Origin: Deltaproteobacteria bacterium
Lineage (GTDB): Bacteria > Desulfobacterota > Desulfobacteria > Desulfobacterales > QNYZ01
NCBI GenBank assembly: GCA_003973265.1
Contig: QNYZ01000075.1
Location: 1 to 55,409, forward strand
Direction of reading: 5' to 3'
DNA length: 55,409 nucleotides
Shown here: positions 35,189 through 43,450 of the stretch, piece after piece
Layout: each line of letters begins with the position of its first letter
How positions within the stretch are numbered: position 1 is the stretch's first letter
Translations under genes and position numbers: made by a program
The notes under the pieces: generated by a model
What the model saw: the letters and a program-made list of their open reading frames with translations, nothing else
The model's database searches: none
Told to the model about the DNA's origin: nothing

Positions 35189-35232
35189 ATCTTTACGCTA
35201 TCTTTACAAAACCTTTAAACCATCTTTACATC
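35189..35232 (+). promoter_or_regulatory. Four tandem 11-bp response-regulator sites upstream of msrAB
   Basis: Consensus ATCTTTAC-N3 is repeated four times head to tail in exact 11-bp register starting at 35189, 35200, 35211 and 35222 (the third copy reads ACCTTTAA). One helical turn spacing of direct repeats is the binding format of OmpR/PhoB-family regulators. The last copy ends 7 bp before a TATTAT -10 (35240-35245) and there is no good -35, as in promoters activated by such regulators. The adjacent two-component system is the obvious candidate. Confidence 0.7.
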
Positions 35233-35239
35233 CCGGTCT

Positions 35240-35245
35240 TATTAT
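35240..35245 (+). promoter_or_regulatory. Probable -10 box of the msrAB promoter
   Basis: TATTAT placed 7 bp after the 11-bp repeat array, which takes the place of a -35 box. Predicted leader about 90 bases before the msrAB ATG. Confidence 0.5.
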
Positions 35246-35339
35246 TTATTCAGAGACAGATGAAAAATGATTCGTTCATCTACCATTTGGATAAATACGT
35301 ATTAGATTAAATAACAGACCCGGTTAATGGAGGTGTCCC

Positions 35340-36536
35340 ATGAAGACGATTATCGTTTCAATAGTTGCATTGGTTGCAATTCTACTTGGTTACCATCAGG
35401 CAGGAAGCACGGATAAACCCATGAATAAAAACCCGGCAACCCATAAGATGGATCAGGAAGTGGCCGGTCAGCCTGAGATGGCCCGATCCGCTGTTTTTGC
35501 CGGGGGATGTTTCTGGTGTACTGAATCCGATTTTGAAAAGGTCGCCGGCGTGATTGAGGCGATATCAGGTTATACGGGCGGGCACGTGGATAATCCGACT
35601 TACCGGCAGGTGTCCGCCGGCGGAACCGGGCATGTGGAGGCGGTCAAGGTGATTTACGACCCGGCTAAAGTATCATACGAGGAATTGCTCGATGTTTTCT
35701 GGCATCACGTGGACCCCACAGACAGTGGCGGGCAGTTCGTCGATCGGGGTTCGCAATACCGCAGCGTGATTTTTTATGCCAGCGACCGCGAAAAGAATCT
35801 GGCCGAAGCATCCAAAAAAAACCTGGCTGACACGGGCCATTTTAAAAAACCGATCGTGACCGATATCCTTCCCTTGAAAAAATTTTATCCAGCCGAGGAA
35901 TATCATCAGGATTATTATAAGAAAAATAAGATTCGGTATCACTGGTATCGTTCCGGATCCGGCCGGGATCAGTTCCTGAAAAAAACCTGGCCGGATAAGG
36001 GGGAAAATATGATACGTGAAAGTCAAGACAAAATGAAAGAGGACAAAATGAAAAAAAGCGGGTTAACGTCCAGGGTATCCGATGGTGATTACGTTGTTCC
36101 CAGCGATGAAAAATTGCGGGAGAGATTAACCCCCATGCAGTTTAAGGTGGTCCGCCAAAACGGGACGGAACCGCCATTTGACAATGAATACTGGGACAAT
36201 CACGCGCCGGGTATCTATGTGGATGTTGTATCCGGTGAGCCGCTTTTCAGCTCCACGGATAAGTTCAGTTCCGGAACAGGGTGGCCGAGCTTTATCCGGC
36301 CGCTCTCTACGGAAAATGTCGTGGAAAAGACGGATAAGAGTCTTTTCATGGTACGAACCGAAGTTCGCAGCAAACATGGCAATTCACATCTGGGGCATGT
36401 TTTTAACGATGGCCCGCAGCCCACGGGATTGCGGTATTGTATCAATTCGGCGGCGTTGCGGTTTGTTCCCGTCAAGGACCTGGAGAAGATGGGATACGGA
36501 AAATATCGGGCGCTGTTTGAAGATCAGGCAGAATAA
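35340..36536 (+). CDS. msrAB: Secreted MsrA-MsrB fusion methionine sulfoxide reductase
   Basis: The 398-aa protein has an N-terminal hydrophobic signal/anchor (about 4-17) without a lipobox, an MsrA domain (about 50-205) with the nucleophile C57 in GGCFWC, and an MsrB domain (about 235-390) with SSGTGWPSF and catalytic cysteine in [11 protein letters not shown]. The zinc cysteines of some MsrB proteins are absent ([10 protein letters not shown]). It repairs both S and R epimers of oxidised methionine in exported proteins. GGAGG lies 5 bases before the ATG. It is followed 12 bp later by a probable HMA-like selenoprotein gene. Confidence 0.94.
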   Translation: MKTIIVSIVALVAILLGYHQAGSTDKPMNKNPATHKMDQEVAGQPEMARSAVFAGGCFWCTESDFEKVAGVIEAISGYTGGHVDNPTYRQVSAGGTGHVEAVKVIYDPAKVSYEELLDVFWHHVDPTDSGGQFVDRGSQYRSVIFYASDREKNLAEASKKNLADTGHFKKPIVTDILPLKKFYPAEEYHQDYYKKNKIRYHWYRSGSGRDQFLKKTWPDKGENMIRESQDKMKEDKMKKSGLTSRVSDGDYVVPSDEKLRERLTPMQFKVVRQNGTEPPFDNEYWDNHAPGIYVDVVSGEPLFSSTDKFSSGTGWPSFIRPLSTENVVEKTDKSLFMVRTEVRSKHGNSHLGHVFNDGPQPTGLRYCINSAALRFVPVKDLEKMGYGKYRALFEDQAE

Positions 36537-36548
36537 GGGGGGGGGAAT

Positions 36549-36839
36549 ATGATGAAAGTGTTCACGCGTGCACTGATCATCCTGCTGGGAATCGGCTTTG
36601 TTTTGGCCGCCCCGGTGGACGCTGATAAGGCGAATTTTTCCGAGATCACCTTTTTTGTTCAATGATACGATGTGGGCCAATCCGCCCTGGCAGGGCTGGC
36701 AGGCGTACACAAAGTTAAAAAAGGGTTTCATGGATCCCGGGAAATCAATACCGTGACGTATGATGCTGACCTGATTACACCCGAAGAGATGGTATCCGCA
36801 TTAAAGGCTGCCGGCACCTACCTGGGGACTGTAAAATAA
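36549..36839 (+). CDS. Probable selenoprotein: small secreted HMA-like protein with in-frame TGA
   Basis: One 97-codon frame runs from ATG 36549 (or 36552) to TAA 36837-36839, interrupted only by TGA at 36663-36665 (codon 39). The N-terminus is a signal peptide (FTRALIILLGIGFVLAAPVDA). The part after the TGA (YDVGQSALAGLAGVHKVKKG, then INTVTYDADLITPEEM and ALKAAGTY) is a heavy-metal-associated (HMA/MerP-like) ferredoxin fold. The TGA codon falls where the first Cys of the HMA CxxC stands; the second position is Val. A SECIS-like hairpin starts 10 bases after the TGA. The gene is read as encoding U39, 96 aa. A nonsense mutation of a Cys codon is the alternative. Ribosome binding site is a run of nine G. 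Confidence 0.72.
36676..36700 (+). promoter_or_regulatory. Candidate bacterial SECIS hairpin
   Basis: Directly after the in-frame TGA the RNA can fold as lower stem GCCA (36676-36679)/UGGC (36697-36700), a 4-base bulge, upper stem GCCC (36684-36687)/GGGC (36693-36696), and a five-base loop UGGCA with guanines. The loop lies 23-27 bases past the TGA, inside the window usual for bacterial SECIS elements. Confidence 0.6.
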
Positions 36840-36841
36840 AG

Positions 36842-36859
36842 CCGGTCCGGCCGGTTTTT
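36842..36859 (+). terminator. Possible terminator after the msrAB operon
   Basis: CCGG-tccgg-CCGG followed by T5, just after the TAA of the HMA-like gene. Stem is short, so only moderate support. Confidence 0.4.
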
Positions 36860-36997
36860 GCGTTGTTGCCCCATCAGGGGTGTCCATTGTATAAGCGTAT
36901 CTGACATCATGGGTAATTGTTATTGACACCCGAACCGATTTTAGCCATACATATAGAGCCTTTCAGGTAAATCCATTTACCCGTTTTACCTAACTGA

Positions 36998-37792
<795 letters not shown>

Positions 37793-37807
37793 CAGGGCCA
37801 GCGATGA

Positions 37808-37841
37808 ACTGCTGAGCGCCGTGACGGCCTCGGCAGTTTTT
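37808..37841 (+). terminator. Rho-independent terminator of adk
   Basis: ACTGCTGAG / CTCGGCAGT stem (one G-T pair), 12-base loop, followed by T5. Confidence 0.78.
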
Positions 37842-37969
37842 GTGTTGCGCCATCGTCTCTGCAATCCTTCGGACATCGCCTGCCCCTGCCGACAAAAACC
37901 CTCTTAAAATATAACCGGGACAGGCATGTCCCCATTTTTTCCATCCCCGTTGTCATTCTGGTCCAACGG

Positions 37970-38512
37970 TTATTTCTGGTTAACCCGGCATTGAGACGAG
38001 GAGATCCCGCCATCTTCCAGGTGCCTGGCGATGTGACCGAGTTCGGGAAAAATCAGGGCCCGGCACGCCAGTTGGCAGGCCTTCAGGCTGCCGGGCATGC
38101 AAAAAACCACGGCCTGGCCGTTGATGACGCCGGCCGCAGCCCGGGACATGATGGCCGCTGAATTAATCTGTTCATAGCTCAGCCGGGCAAACAGGGGGCC
38201 GAAGGCGGTTAATTCTTTGGAAAACAGGGGCGAGACCGCCTCAATGGATACATCCGCGGCGGTAATTCCCGTCCCCCCCGTTACCAGGATAACCTGGGCC
38301 CCGGCGGCCATGGCTTCTTTAACTGCGTCGGCGATGGAACCGGCCAGATCCGGGACTACCTGATGGTAGACAACCTTTTGACCCTCTTTTTCTGCCTGTC
38401 CGGCCATCCACAGCCCGCTTTCGTCCTCTTTCAGCGATCGGGTGGTGGATGCGGTGACAATTCCGATCCGGATATTTTTGGGGGCGTTTTTTTTATGTCC
38501 TTTGACTCCCAT
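37970..38512 (-). CDS. moaB: Molybdenum cofactor biosynthesis protein MoaB-like
   Basis: The 180-aa protein has the MoaB/Mog fold with RIGIVTASTTR, the molybdopterin-binding VTGGTGITAADVSIEAV and FCMPGSLKACQLA. It adenylylates or binds molybdopterin during cofactor assembly, needed for molybdo- and tungsto-enzymes such as formate dehydrogenases. AAAGGAG precedes the ATG at 38512. It is alone on the reverse strand, convergent with adk. Confidence 0.92.
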   Translation of the reverse strand: MGVKGHKKNAPKNIRIGIVTASTTRSLKEDESGLWMAGQAEKEGQKVVYHQVVPDLAGSIADAVKEAMAAGAQVILVTGGTGITAADVSIEAVSPLFSKELTAFGPLFARLSYEQINSAAIMSRAAAGVINGQAVVFCMPGSLKACQLACRALIFPELGHIARHLEDGGISSSQCRVNQK

Positions 38513-38696
38513 GGGAAGCTCCTTTATATTTGATGTTCCGGGCGGATTGAAAATACGCTTTTCTTGCATCCACGGCACCCAATGGTCTATGGAAAAATCC
38601 AGAAAAGCCTATTTTCCATTTTGCAGATCAGGTAAGAAAGATAAGAAAAAAATCACTGAATTGCAAATAAAACAACAGCAGGGGCGGGGGGAATTC

Positions 38697-39416
38697 GTGG
38701 AATTGAAAAACAAGGTCGCCATCATTACCGGCGCGAGCAGCGGGATCGGACAGGCCGTTGCCCGCAACCTGGATCAATCCGGTGTCAGATTTGTTTTGAC
38801 GGGACGAAGAAAAGAGAGGCTGGCCGCCCTGGCAGATGAACTGACGGATGCCGTCTGCCTGGCCGGTGATATTGTCGAGCCGGAGCTGCCCGGCCGGTTG
38901 ATTGATACGGCCGTTGCGCATTTCGGCCGCTGTGACATCGTTTTCAATAATGCCGGCGTGATGGCGCTGGGTACCATTGAGGACGTTGATGTGGATCAGA
39001 TCTGCCGGATGGTTCGCGTTAACGTGGAAGCGGCTTTTCGCATGGCCTATACGGCATTAAAACATTTTATGTCTGCGGGCAGCGGCTATCTGGTCAATAC
39101 TTCCAGCATTGCCGGTAACAAGGTGCGTCCCAACCTCGGGGCCTATTGTGGCACCAAGCATGCCATCGAGGCCCTGACCGAATCGCTGCGCATGGAACTG
39201 GCCAGAACCGGAATCGGCATTGCCTGTATCGAACCGGGCCTGGTGGAAACGGAATTGTTCCGGGACTGGGCCAGGGAACCACCTGCAAAAATGTTTGATA
39301 TTCCCACACCGTTGAGACCGGACGACATTGCGCGCCTGGTTCGCTTTATCCTTGAGCAGCCCGACCATGTCCGAATTCCCCGTATCCTGGCGATTTCGGC
39401 GGACCAGTCACTCTAA
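38697..39416 (+). CDS. Short-chain dehydrogenase/reductase
   Basis: The 239-aa SDR has the N-terminal NAD(P) motif TGASSGIGQAVA, NNAG in the middle, catalytic Ser (NTSSIAG) and the Y-x3-K motif (YCGTKHA), all of the classical SDR family. GTG at 38697 after a G-rich sequence gives the usual N-terminus (VELKNKVAIITG). It ends 25 bp before the DapA-like gene. Substrate is unknown; the context of hydroxyacid catabolic genes suggests a small alcohol or ketone. Confidence 0.9.
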   Translation: MELKNKVAIITGASSGIGQAVARNLDQSGVRFVLTGRRKERLAALADELTDAVCLAGDIVEPELPGRLIDTAVAHFGRCDIVFNNAGVMALGTIEDVDVDQICRMVRVNVEAAFRMAYTALKHFMSAGSGYLVNTSSIAGNKVRPNLGAYCGTKHAIEALTESLRMELARTGIGIACIEPGLVETELFRDWAREPPAKMFDIPTPLRPDDIARLVRFILEQPDHVRIPRILAISADQSL

Positions 39417-39441
39417 TTTCGAGGCAAATGGAGAATCAACC

Positions 39442-40344
39442 ATGACCATTGATCTGTCCGGGGTGTTTGCCCCCATTACCACCCCTTTTGAAGATGAAAT
39501 GCTGGCCATGGACCGGCTGAGAGAGAACCTGCGGGTATATAAACAGACGCCTCTGGCTGGCTTCTTTGCCCTGGGCAGCAATGGCGAGTGTAAAAGCCTC
39601 GATGAAAATGAACTGCTTGGCATTCTTGAGGTGGTCGCCGCTGAAAAGGGAAAAAATCAACTGATTATGGCCGGCGGCGGCCGTGAGTCCACCCGCCAGA
39701 CCATCGCTTTGTGCCGGCAGCTGGCCGGCGCGGGTGCCGATATGGTATCGGTTCTGACCCCGTCGTATTTTAAAAAAGCGATGACAGATGATGCTGTCAT
39801 CAGGTATTATCGTGACGTGGCAGACGCCCTTTCCGTGCCGGTCGTGGTCTATAACGCCCCCGGATTTACCGGCCTGGAAATTTCTTCCCGGGCTCTTGGA
39901 ACGATTTCCCGCCACCCCAATATCATCGGTATGAAAGACAGCTCCCCCTTCGATTTTGGAAAATACCTGGAAGCCTGTGATGATCATTTTCAGCTTCTTT
40001 CCGGATCGATCAGCGCCCTGTTTTCCGCCGTCACCCTGGGCGCCGTGGGCGGTGTGGCCTCCCTGGCCAACGCATTTCCGCGAGCCTGTTGCCGGTTCTT
40101 TGAAAAGACCATTTCCGGTGATTGGGCGGGCGCACGCCGATTGCATTTTACCCTCAGCCGGCTGAACACGCTGATATCGGTCCGTTTCGGAATAGCGGGA
40201 ATGAAATTCGCCCTTGATGTGGCCGGCCTGGCCGGCGGGTTGCCCCGACGCCCCCTGTTGCCGCTCAATACGGCTGCCAAAAAGACAATCGAAACGGCAA
40301 TTACGACATCCGGCGTCCTGGAGATGGAAACGGAAACAGATTGA
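39442..40344 (+). CDS. DapA-family aldolase/synthase
   Basis: The 300-aa TIM-barrel protein belongs to the dihydrodipicolinate synthase / N-acetylneuraminate lyase superfamily: GVFAPITTPF, the GSNGE motif (ALGSNGECKSL), the YNAPGFTG tyrosine block, and the Schiff-base lysine in GMKDSS near residue 162. The superfamily contains many sugar-acid aldolases and dehydratases besides DapA. Placed between an SDR and a carbohydrate-acid operon, it is probably a catabolic aldolase, not the lysine-pathway enzyme; that is inference. Confidence 0.88.
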   Translation: MTIDLSGVFAPITTPFEDEMLAMDRLRENLRVYKQTPLAGFFALGSNGECKSLDENELLGILEVVAAEKGKNQLIMAGGGRESTRQTIALCRQLAGAGADMVSVLTPSYFKKAMTDDAVIRYYRDVADALSVPVVVYNAPGFTGLEISSRALGTISRHPNIIGMKDSSPFDFGKYLEACDDHFQLLSGSISALFSAVTLGAVGGVASLANAFPRACCRFFEKTISGDWAGARRLHFTLSRLNTLISVRFGIAGMKFALDVAGLAGGLPRRPLLPLNTAAKKTIETAITTSGVLEMETETD

Positions 40345-40400
40345 TCGGGCAGCTTGTGACAAGAGCCTGACATGATCACTAAACAGGCAAGAAATATTTG

Positions 40401-40658
40401 ATGAACGCTTCAACGCCTTACCTTCTTTTTTATGCGCTGCTGATATTTTTGTTCAACATCCCTTTCGGGACCTGGCGGGCAAAAGTAAAAAAATTCAGCT
40501 GGCAATGGTTTGCGTCCATCCATCTGCCCATTCCGTTTATCGTTTTGCTGCGCATTTATGCGCATGTTGGATTCAGCTGGCAGTCTTACGTCTACTTCAT
40601 CAGCGCATTTTTTCTCGGTCAGTTCGCGGGGAAAAAGCTGTCCAGCGTTTCAAAATAG
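40401..40658 (+). CDS. Small integral membrane protein, unknown function
   Basis: The 85-aa protein has three hydrophobic segments (YLLFYALLIFLFNIPFG; WFASIHLPIPFIVLLRIYA; SYVYFISAFFLGQFAGK). It has no motif I know. Length, composition and membrane topology suggest a real conserved small protein. It stands about 55 bp after the DapA-like gene and 210 bp before the DeoR gene. Confidence 0.6.
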   Translation: MNASTPYLLFYALLIFLFNIPFGTWRAKVKKFSWQWFASIHLPIPFIVLLRIYAHVGFSWQSYVYFISAFFLGQFAGKKLSSVSK

Positions 40659-40871
40659 ACCGGCCGGCCCACCGGCTGAAACAGAATGAAAAACCCCGAA
40701 AAGCACCAGCCGGCCCATTCAATTTTTTTTCAACGATAAAGCCGATGAATGCTGATCCAAAGGCACCGGATTTATAAATAGAATCGCCTGATTGTCGCCC
40801 CGCTTGACATATATTGACGTATTATGGTAGAAAATGAATGTAAATGCACGTTTTGGGAAGATGGAAAACGC

Positions 40872-41684
40872 ATGAATCATATTATTCCTGAACAGCGACG
40901 GACGCTGATCTATAACCTCATTCAACAGCGGGGATCGGTCAGTGTTCAGGAGCTGGCGGATTTAAGCGGGGCGTCCATCTCGACGATCCGGCGCGACCTG
41001 GATGAACTGGCGCGCCGTGGTACGATTGAACGAACACATGGGGGGGCGATCCTGACCCTGGCGCAGCAGACCACCTTTGAGCCGGGGTATAAGATCGCAT
41101 CCCGAATGTTTACCGGGGAAAAGGCCGCCATCGGCCGCACCTGTACGGATCTGCTCGAGCAGGGACAAAGTGTCATTTTTGATTCCAGTTCCACTGTGTA
41201 CCAGGCCGCCCGTGCGGTTGTTGACCGGAAATTCACCATGCTGGCATTGACCAATGATATCAACATTGCTGCTGCCCTGGCGAATTCCTCCTCGATTCAA
41301 CTCAAAGTCATTGGGGGATCCCTGCGGCCCGGTTCTTACACGCTGCTGGGCGACCCCGGCCTGAGTTTTCTAAATCAGCTTCATGTGGATGTATGTCTGC
41401 TCGGAATTCAGTCCATCGGCGGTCATCTGATGGGGAATACGGGAGACGCGGCAGACGGAACGCTGAGTGATACCTCATTGGAGGTAGCGGCCATGAAGCG
41501 GGCCATGATCCAGGCGGCCCGCAAAACAGTGGTGCTGGCCGATTCCAGCAAGTTTGGTCCGCCCGCTTTCAGCGATGTTTCCGATTTCAGCACGATAGAT
41601 GTGCTGATAACCGACAGCGGTATCAAGCCCGCGCAGAAAGAGGCCCTGGAGTCAGCCGGTGTCCAGGTGATTGTTGCTTCCTGA
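40872..41684 (+). CDS. DeoR-family transcriptional regulator
   Basis: The 270-aa protein has the N-terminal DeoR HTH (QRRTLIYNLIQQRGSVSVQELADLSGASISTIRRDLDEL) and the C-terminal sugar-phosphate sensing domain (about 90-250). DeoR repressors are usually released by a phosphorylated sugar intermediate. It stands just before the TRAP/acid-sugar operon and most likely represses it. The ATG at 40872 gives the family N-terminus. A candidate operator lies at 41725-41753. Confidence 0.92.
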   Translation: MNHIIPEQRRTLIYNLIQQRGSVSVQELADLSGASISTIRRDLDELARRGTIERTHGGAILTLAQQTTFEPGYKIASRMFTGEKAAIGRTCTDLLEQGQSVIFDSSSTVYQAARAVVDRKFTMLALTNDINIAAALANSSSIQLKVIGGSLRPGSYTLLGDPGLSFLNQLHVDVCLLGIQSIGGHLMGNTGDAADGTLSDTSLEVAAMKRAMIQAARKTVVLADSSKFGPPAFSDVSDFSTIDVLITDSGIKPAQKEALESAGVQVIVAS

Positions 41685-41724
41685 TCGCTGCCTGACCTTT
41701 CTGGAGATACGCTGCTGATTTTAT

Positions 41725-41753
41725 TTCCACGACTGCATATGTTGCCTGTGGAA
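41725..41753 (+). promoter_or_regulatory. Candidate DeoR operator upstream of dctP
   Basis: TTCCAC (41725-41730) and GTGGAA (41748-41753) form an inverted repeat with a 17-bp centre, in the gap between the DeoR gene and the first TRAP gene. Dyads of this kind fit a dimeric repressor. No functional proof. Confidence 0.4.
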
Positions 41754-41805
41754 TATAAACCGGGTAACGACGACCCATTAATCACAACCAGCCAAGGAGG
41801 AGAAA

Positions 41806-42819
41806 ATGCGTAAATTCAACAAATGTACAATGATGATTATCGGTGTCATGGCGTTCATGTTGCTGTTGAGCCCGGCCGTTGGTGCCAAGACAATCTTGAA
41901 ATGCGGCACATCAACCCAGCCGGATCATATCTATAACAAGGCCGTTGAAAAATTTGCCGACATCGTCAAAGAAAAAACGAAGGGTGAGATTGAGGTTCAG
42001 TTGTTTCCTGCCGCCCAGCTCGGGTCCGAACGGGACATGGTGGAGGGCCTGCAGCTCGGTTCTCTGGAGATGACGCTTACTTCCACCGGTCCCCTGGGCA
42101 ATTTTGTTCCCCAGGTGAAGTTGTTTAACTTACCGTTTTTGTTTAAAGATCGAAAATCCTGTTATGCTGTGCTCGATGGCGACATCGGCACTCGTATTGC
42201 CAACCGGTTTCCGAAAGTCGGCCTCCGTTCTCTGGGATGGTTCGAAAATGGTTTCCGTAATATTACCAATTCCAGAGTGGCTATCCAGAAACCGGCAGAT
42301 GTCAAAGGTCTCAAAATTCGGGTCATGGAAGATGATGTCTTTATCCTGACCATGAAGGCCCTTGGTGCCAGTCCGCTGCCCATGGCTTTTGGGGAATTGT
42401 ACACGGCCCTTGAGCAGAAAACCGTGGATGCCCAGGAAAATCCGCTGGCGGTTATCTATTCTTCCCGATTTTTTGAAGTCCAGAAATACCTGGCCATGAC
42501 CGGACATTTCTATTCGCCGGCCATGCTGCTGATCAGTGAGATGACCTGGCAGAAACTGAGCAAGGAAAACCAGGCCATCATTACGGCGGCTGCCACCGTA
42601 GCCAAAGAGTACGAACGTAAATTGTCAATGGAAGCAGACCAGAACCTGGAAGCAGAGCTGAAAAAAGCGGGGATGACCATTACCCATCCGGACAAAGCCC
42701 CTTTTGTCAAGGCTGTCCAGAGTGTGTATGATAACCCCAAAGTAATCAAGGCGATCGGCGGGGGAGATGCGGCTGCCGGGAAAAAATTGATCGAAGCCGC
42801 CAAGACGGCCGCCCAATAG
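41806..42819 (+). CDS. dctP: TRAP transporter substrate-binding protein (DctP family)
   Basis: The 337-aa protein has a signal peptide (cleavage near VGAKT) and the DctP fold: KTKGEIEVQLFPAAQLGSERDMVEGLQLGSLEMTLTSTGPLG, and the ligand-binding arginine block KGLKIRVMEDDVF. It binds an organic acid in the periplasm and delivers it to DctQM. AAGGAGG precedes the ATG. A hairpin follows the gene. The downstream enzymes point to an acid sugar or small hydroxy acid. Confidence 0.94.
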   Translation: MRKFNKCTMMIIGVMAFMLLLSPAVGAKTILKCGTSTQPDHIYNKAVEKFADIVKEKTKGEIEVQLFPAAQLGSERDMVEGLQLGSLEMTLTSTGPLGNFVPQVKLFNLPFLFKDRKSCYAVLDGDIGTRIANRFPKVGLRSLGWFENGFRNITNSRVAIQKPADVKGLKIRVMEDDVFILTMKALGASPLPMAFGELYTALEQKTVDAQENPLAVIYSSRFFEVQKYLAMTGHFYSPAMLLISEMTWQKLSKENQAIITAAATVAKEYERKLSMEADQNLEAELKKAGMTITHPDKAPFVKAVQSVYDNPKVIKAIGGGDAAAGKKLIEAAKTAAQ

Positions 42820-42832
42820 GATCTGTTTGAAT

Positions 42833-42872
42833 GATACCGTGCCGGTCTGCCATTATCCGGCAGGCCGGTATC
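42833..42872 (+). terminator. Hairpin between dctP and dctQ (attenuator or mRNA stabiliser)
   Basis: CTGCC/GGCAG closes an outer imperfect stem GATACCG / CCGGTATC, followed by a T/C-rich stretch. Such hairpins after the binding-protein gene allow dctP to be expressed above the permease genes. Confidence 0.6.
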
Positions 42873-42940
42873 TTCTTTCTGGCAGAACAAAACTTTCTTA
42901 GCGAAAATGGCTTTTGCAAATGACATACGGAGTTGTTTGA

Positions 42941-43450
42941 ATGTCGGCGGATTCTCACAGGCCCCCGGTTCTTTTTAATATATTGGACAAAGCGGTCAAC
43001 TGGATGCTGTTTCTGCTGATGGCGGGAATGGTGGTCGTCATCGCTGCCCAGGTCTGGTACCGATTTGTCATGAACGATCCGCTGGACTGGTCCGAAGAAA
43101 TGGGACGCTACCTGTTTGTCTGGATCTCATTTATGGGGGCGGCGGCGGGCGTTCGCTACCAGATGCATCTGGGTATCGATATCATTGAAAAACTGGTATC
43201 ACCGGCGGTTTACCGGTTCGTGGTTTTGCTGGCGAACCTGGTCATCCAGGTTTTCTTACTCGTTATCATTTACTGGGGCTTTAAAATATTGGGGGTGATC
43301 CGGTTTCAGACATCTCCTTCCATGGGGATTTCCATGGTATATCCTTATATGGCCGTTCCCGTAGGGAGTTTTTTTATGTTTATCAATTCACTGCGCATCT
43401 CCTGGGCAACACTGACCGGCAGGCCGCTGGATCGAAAGCTGGTATTGTGA
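42941..43450 (+). CDS. dctQ: TRAP transporter small permease (DctQ family)
   Basis: The 169-aa protein has four membrane helices and the DctQ motif (VWYRFVMNDPLDWSEEMGRYLFVWISFMGAA). It links the binding protein to the large permease. Its end overlaps dctM by 4 bp. Confidence 0.94.
   Translation: MSADSHRPPVLFNILDKAVNWMLFLLMAGMVVVIAAQVWYRFVMNDPLDWSEEMGRYLFVWISFMGAAAGVRYQMHLGIDIIEKLVSPAVYRFVVLLANLVIQVFLLVIIYWGFKILGVIRFQTSPSMGISMVYPYMAVPVGSFFMFINSLRISWATLTGRPLDRKLVL

Noticed and set aside
36549..36839. Reading the TGA as a plain nonsense mutation or sequencing error
   Set aside because: Possible but less likely: frame is kept on both sides, the codon is at the Cys site, and a SECIS-like hairpin is correctly placed. 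Not fully excluded without homologues.
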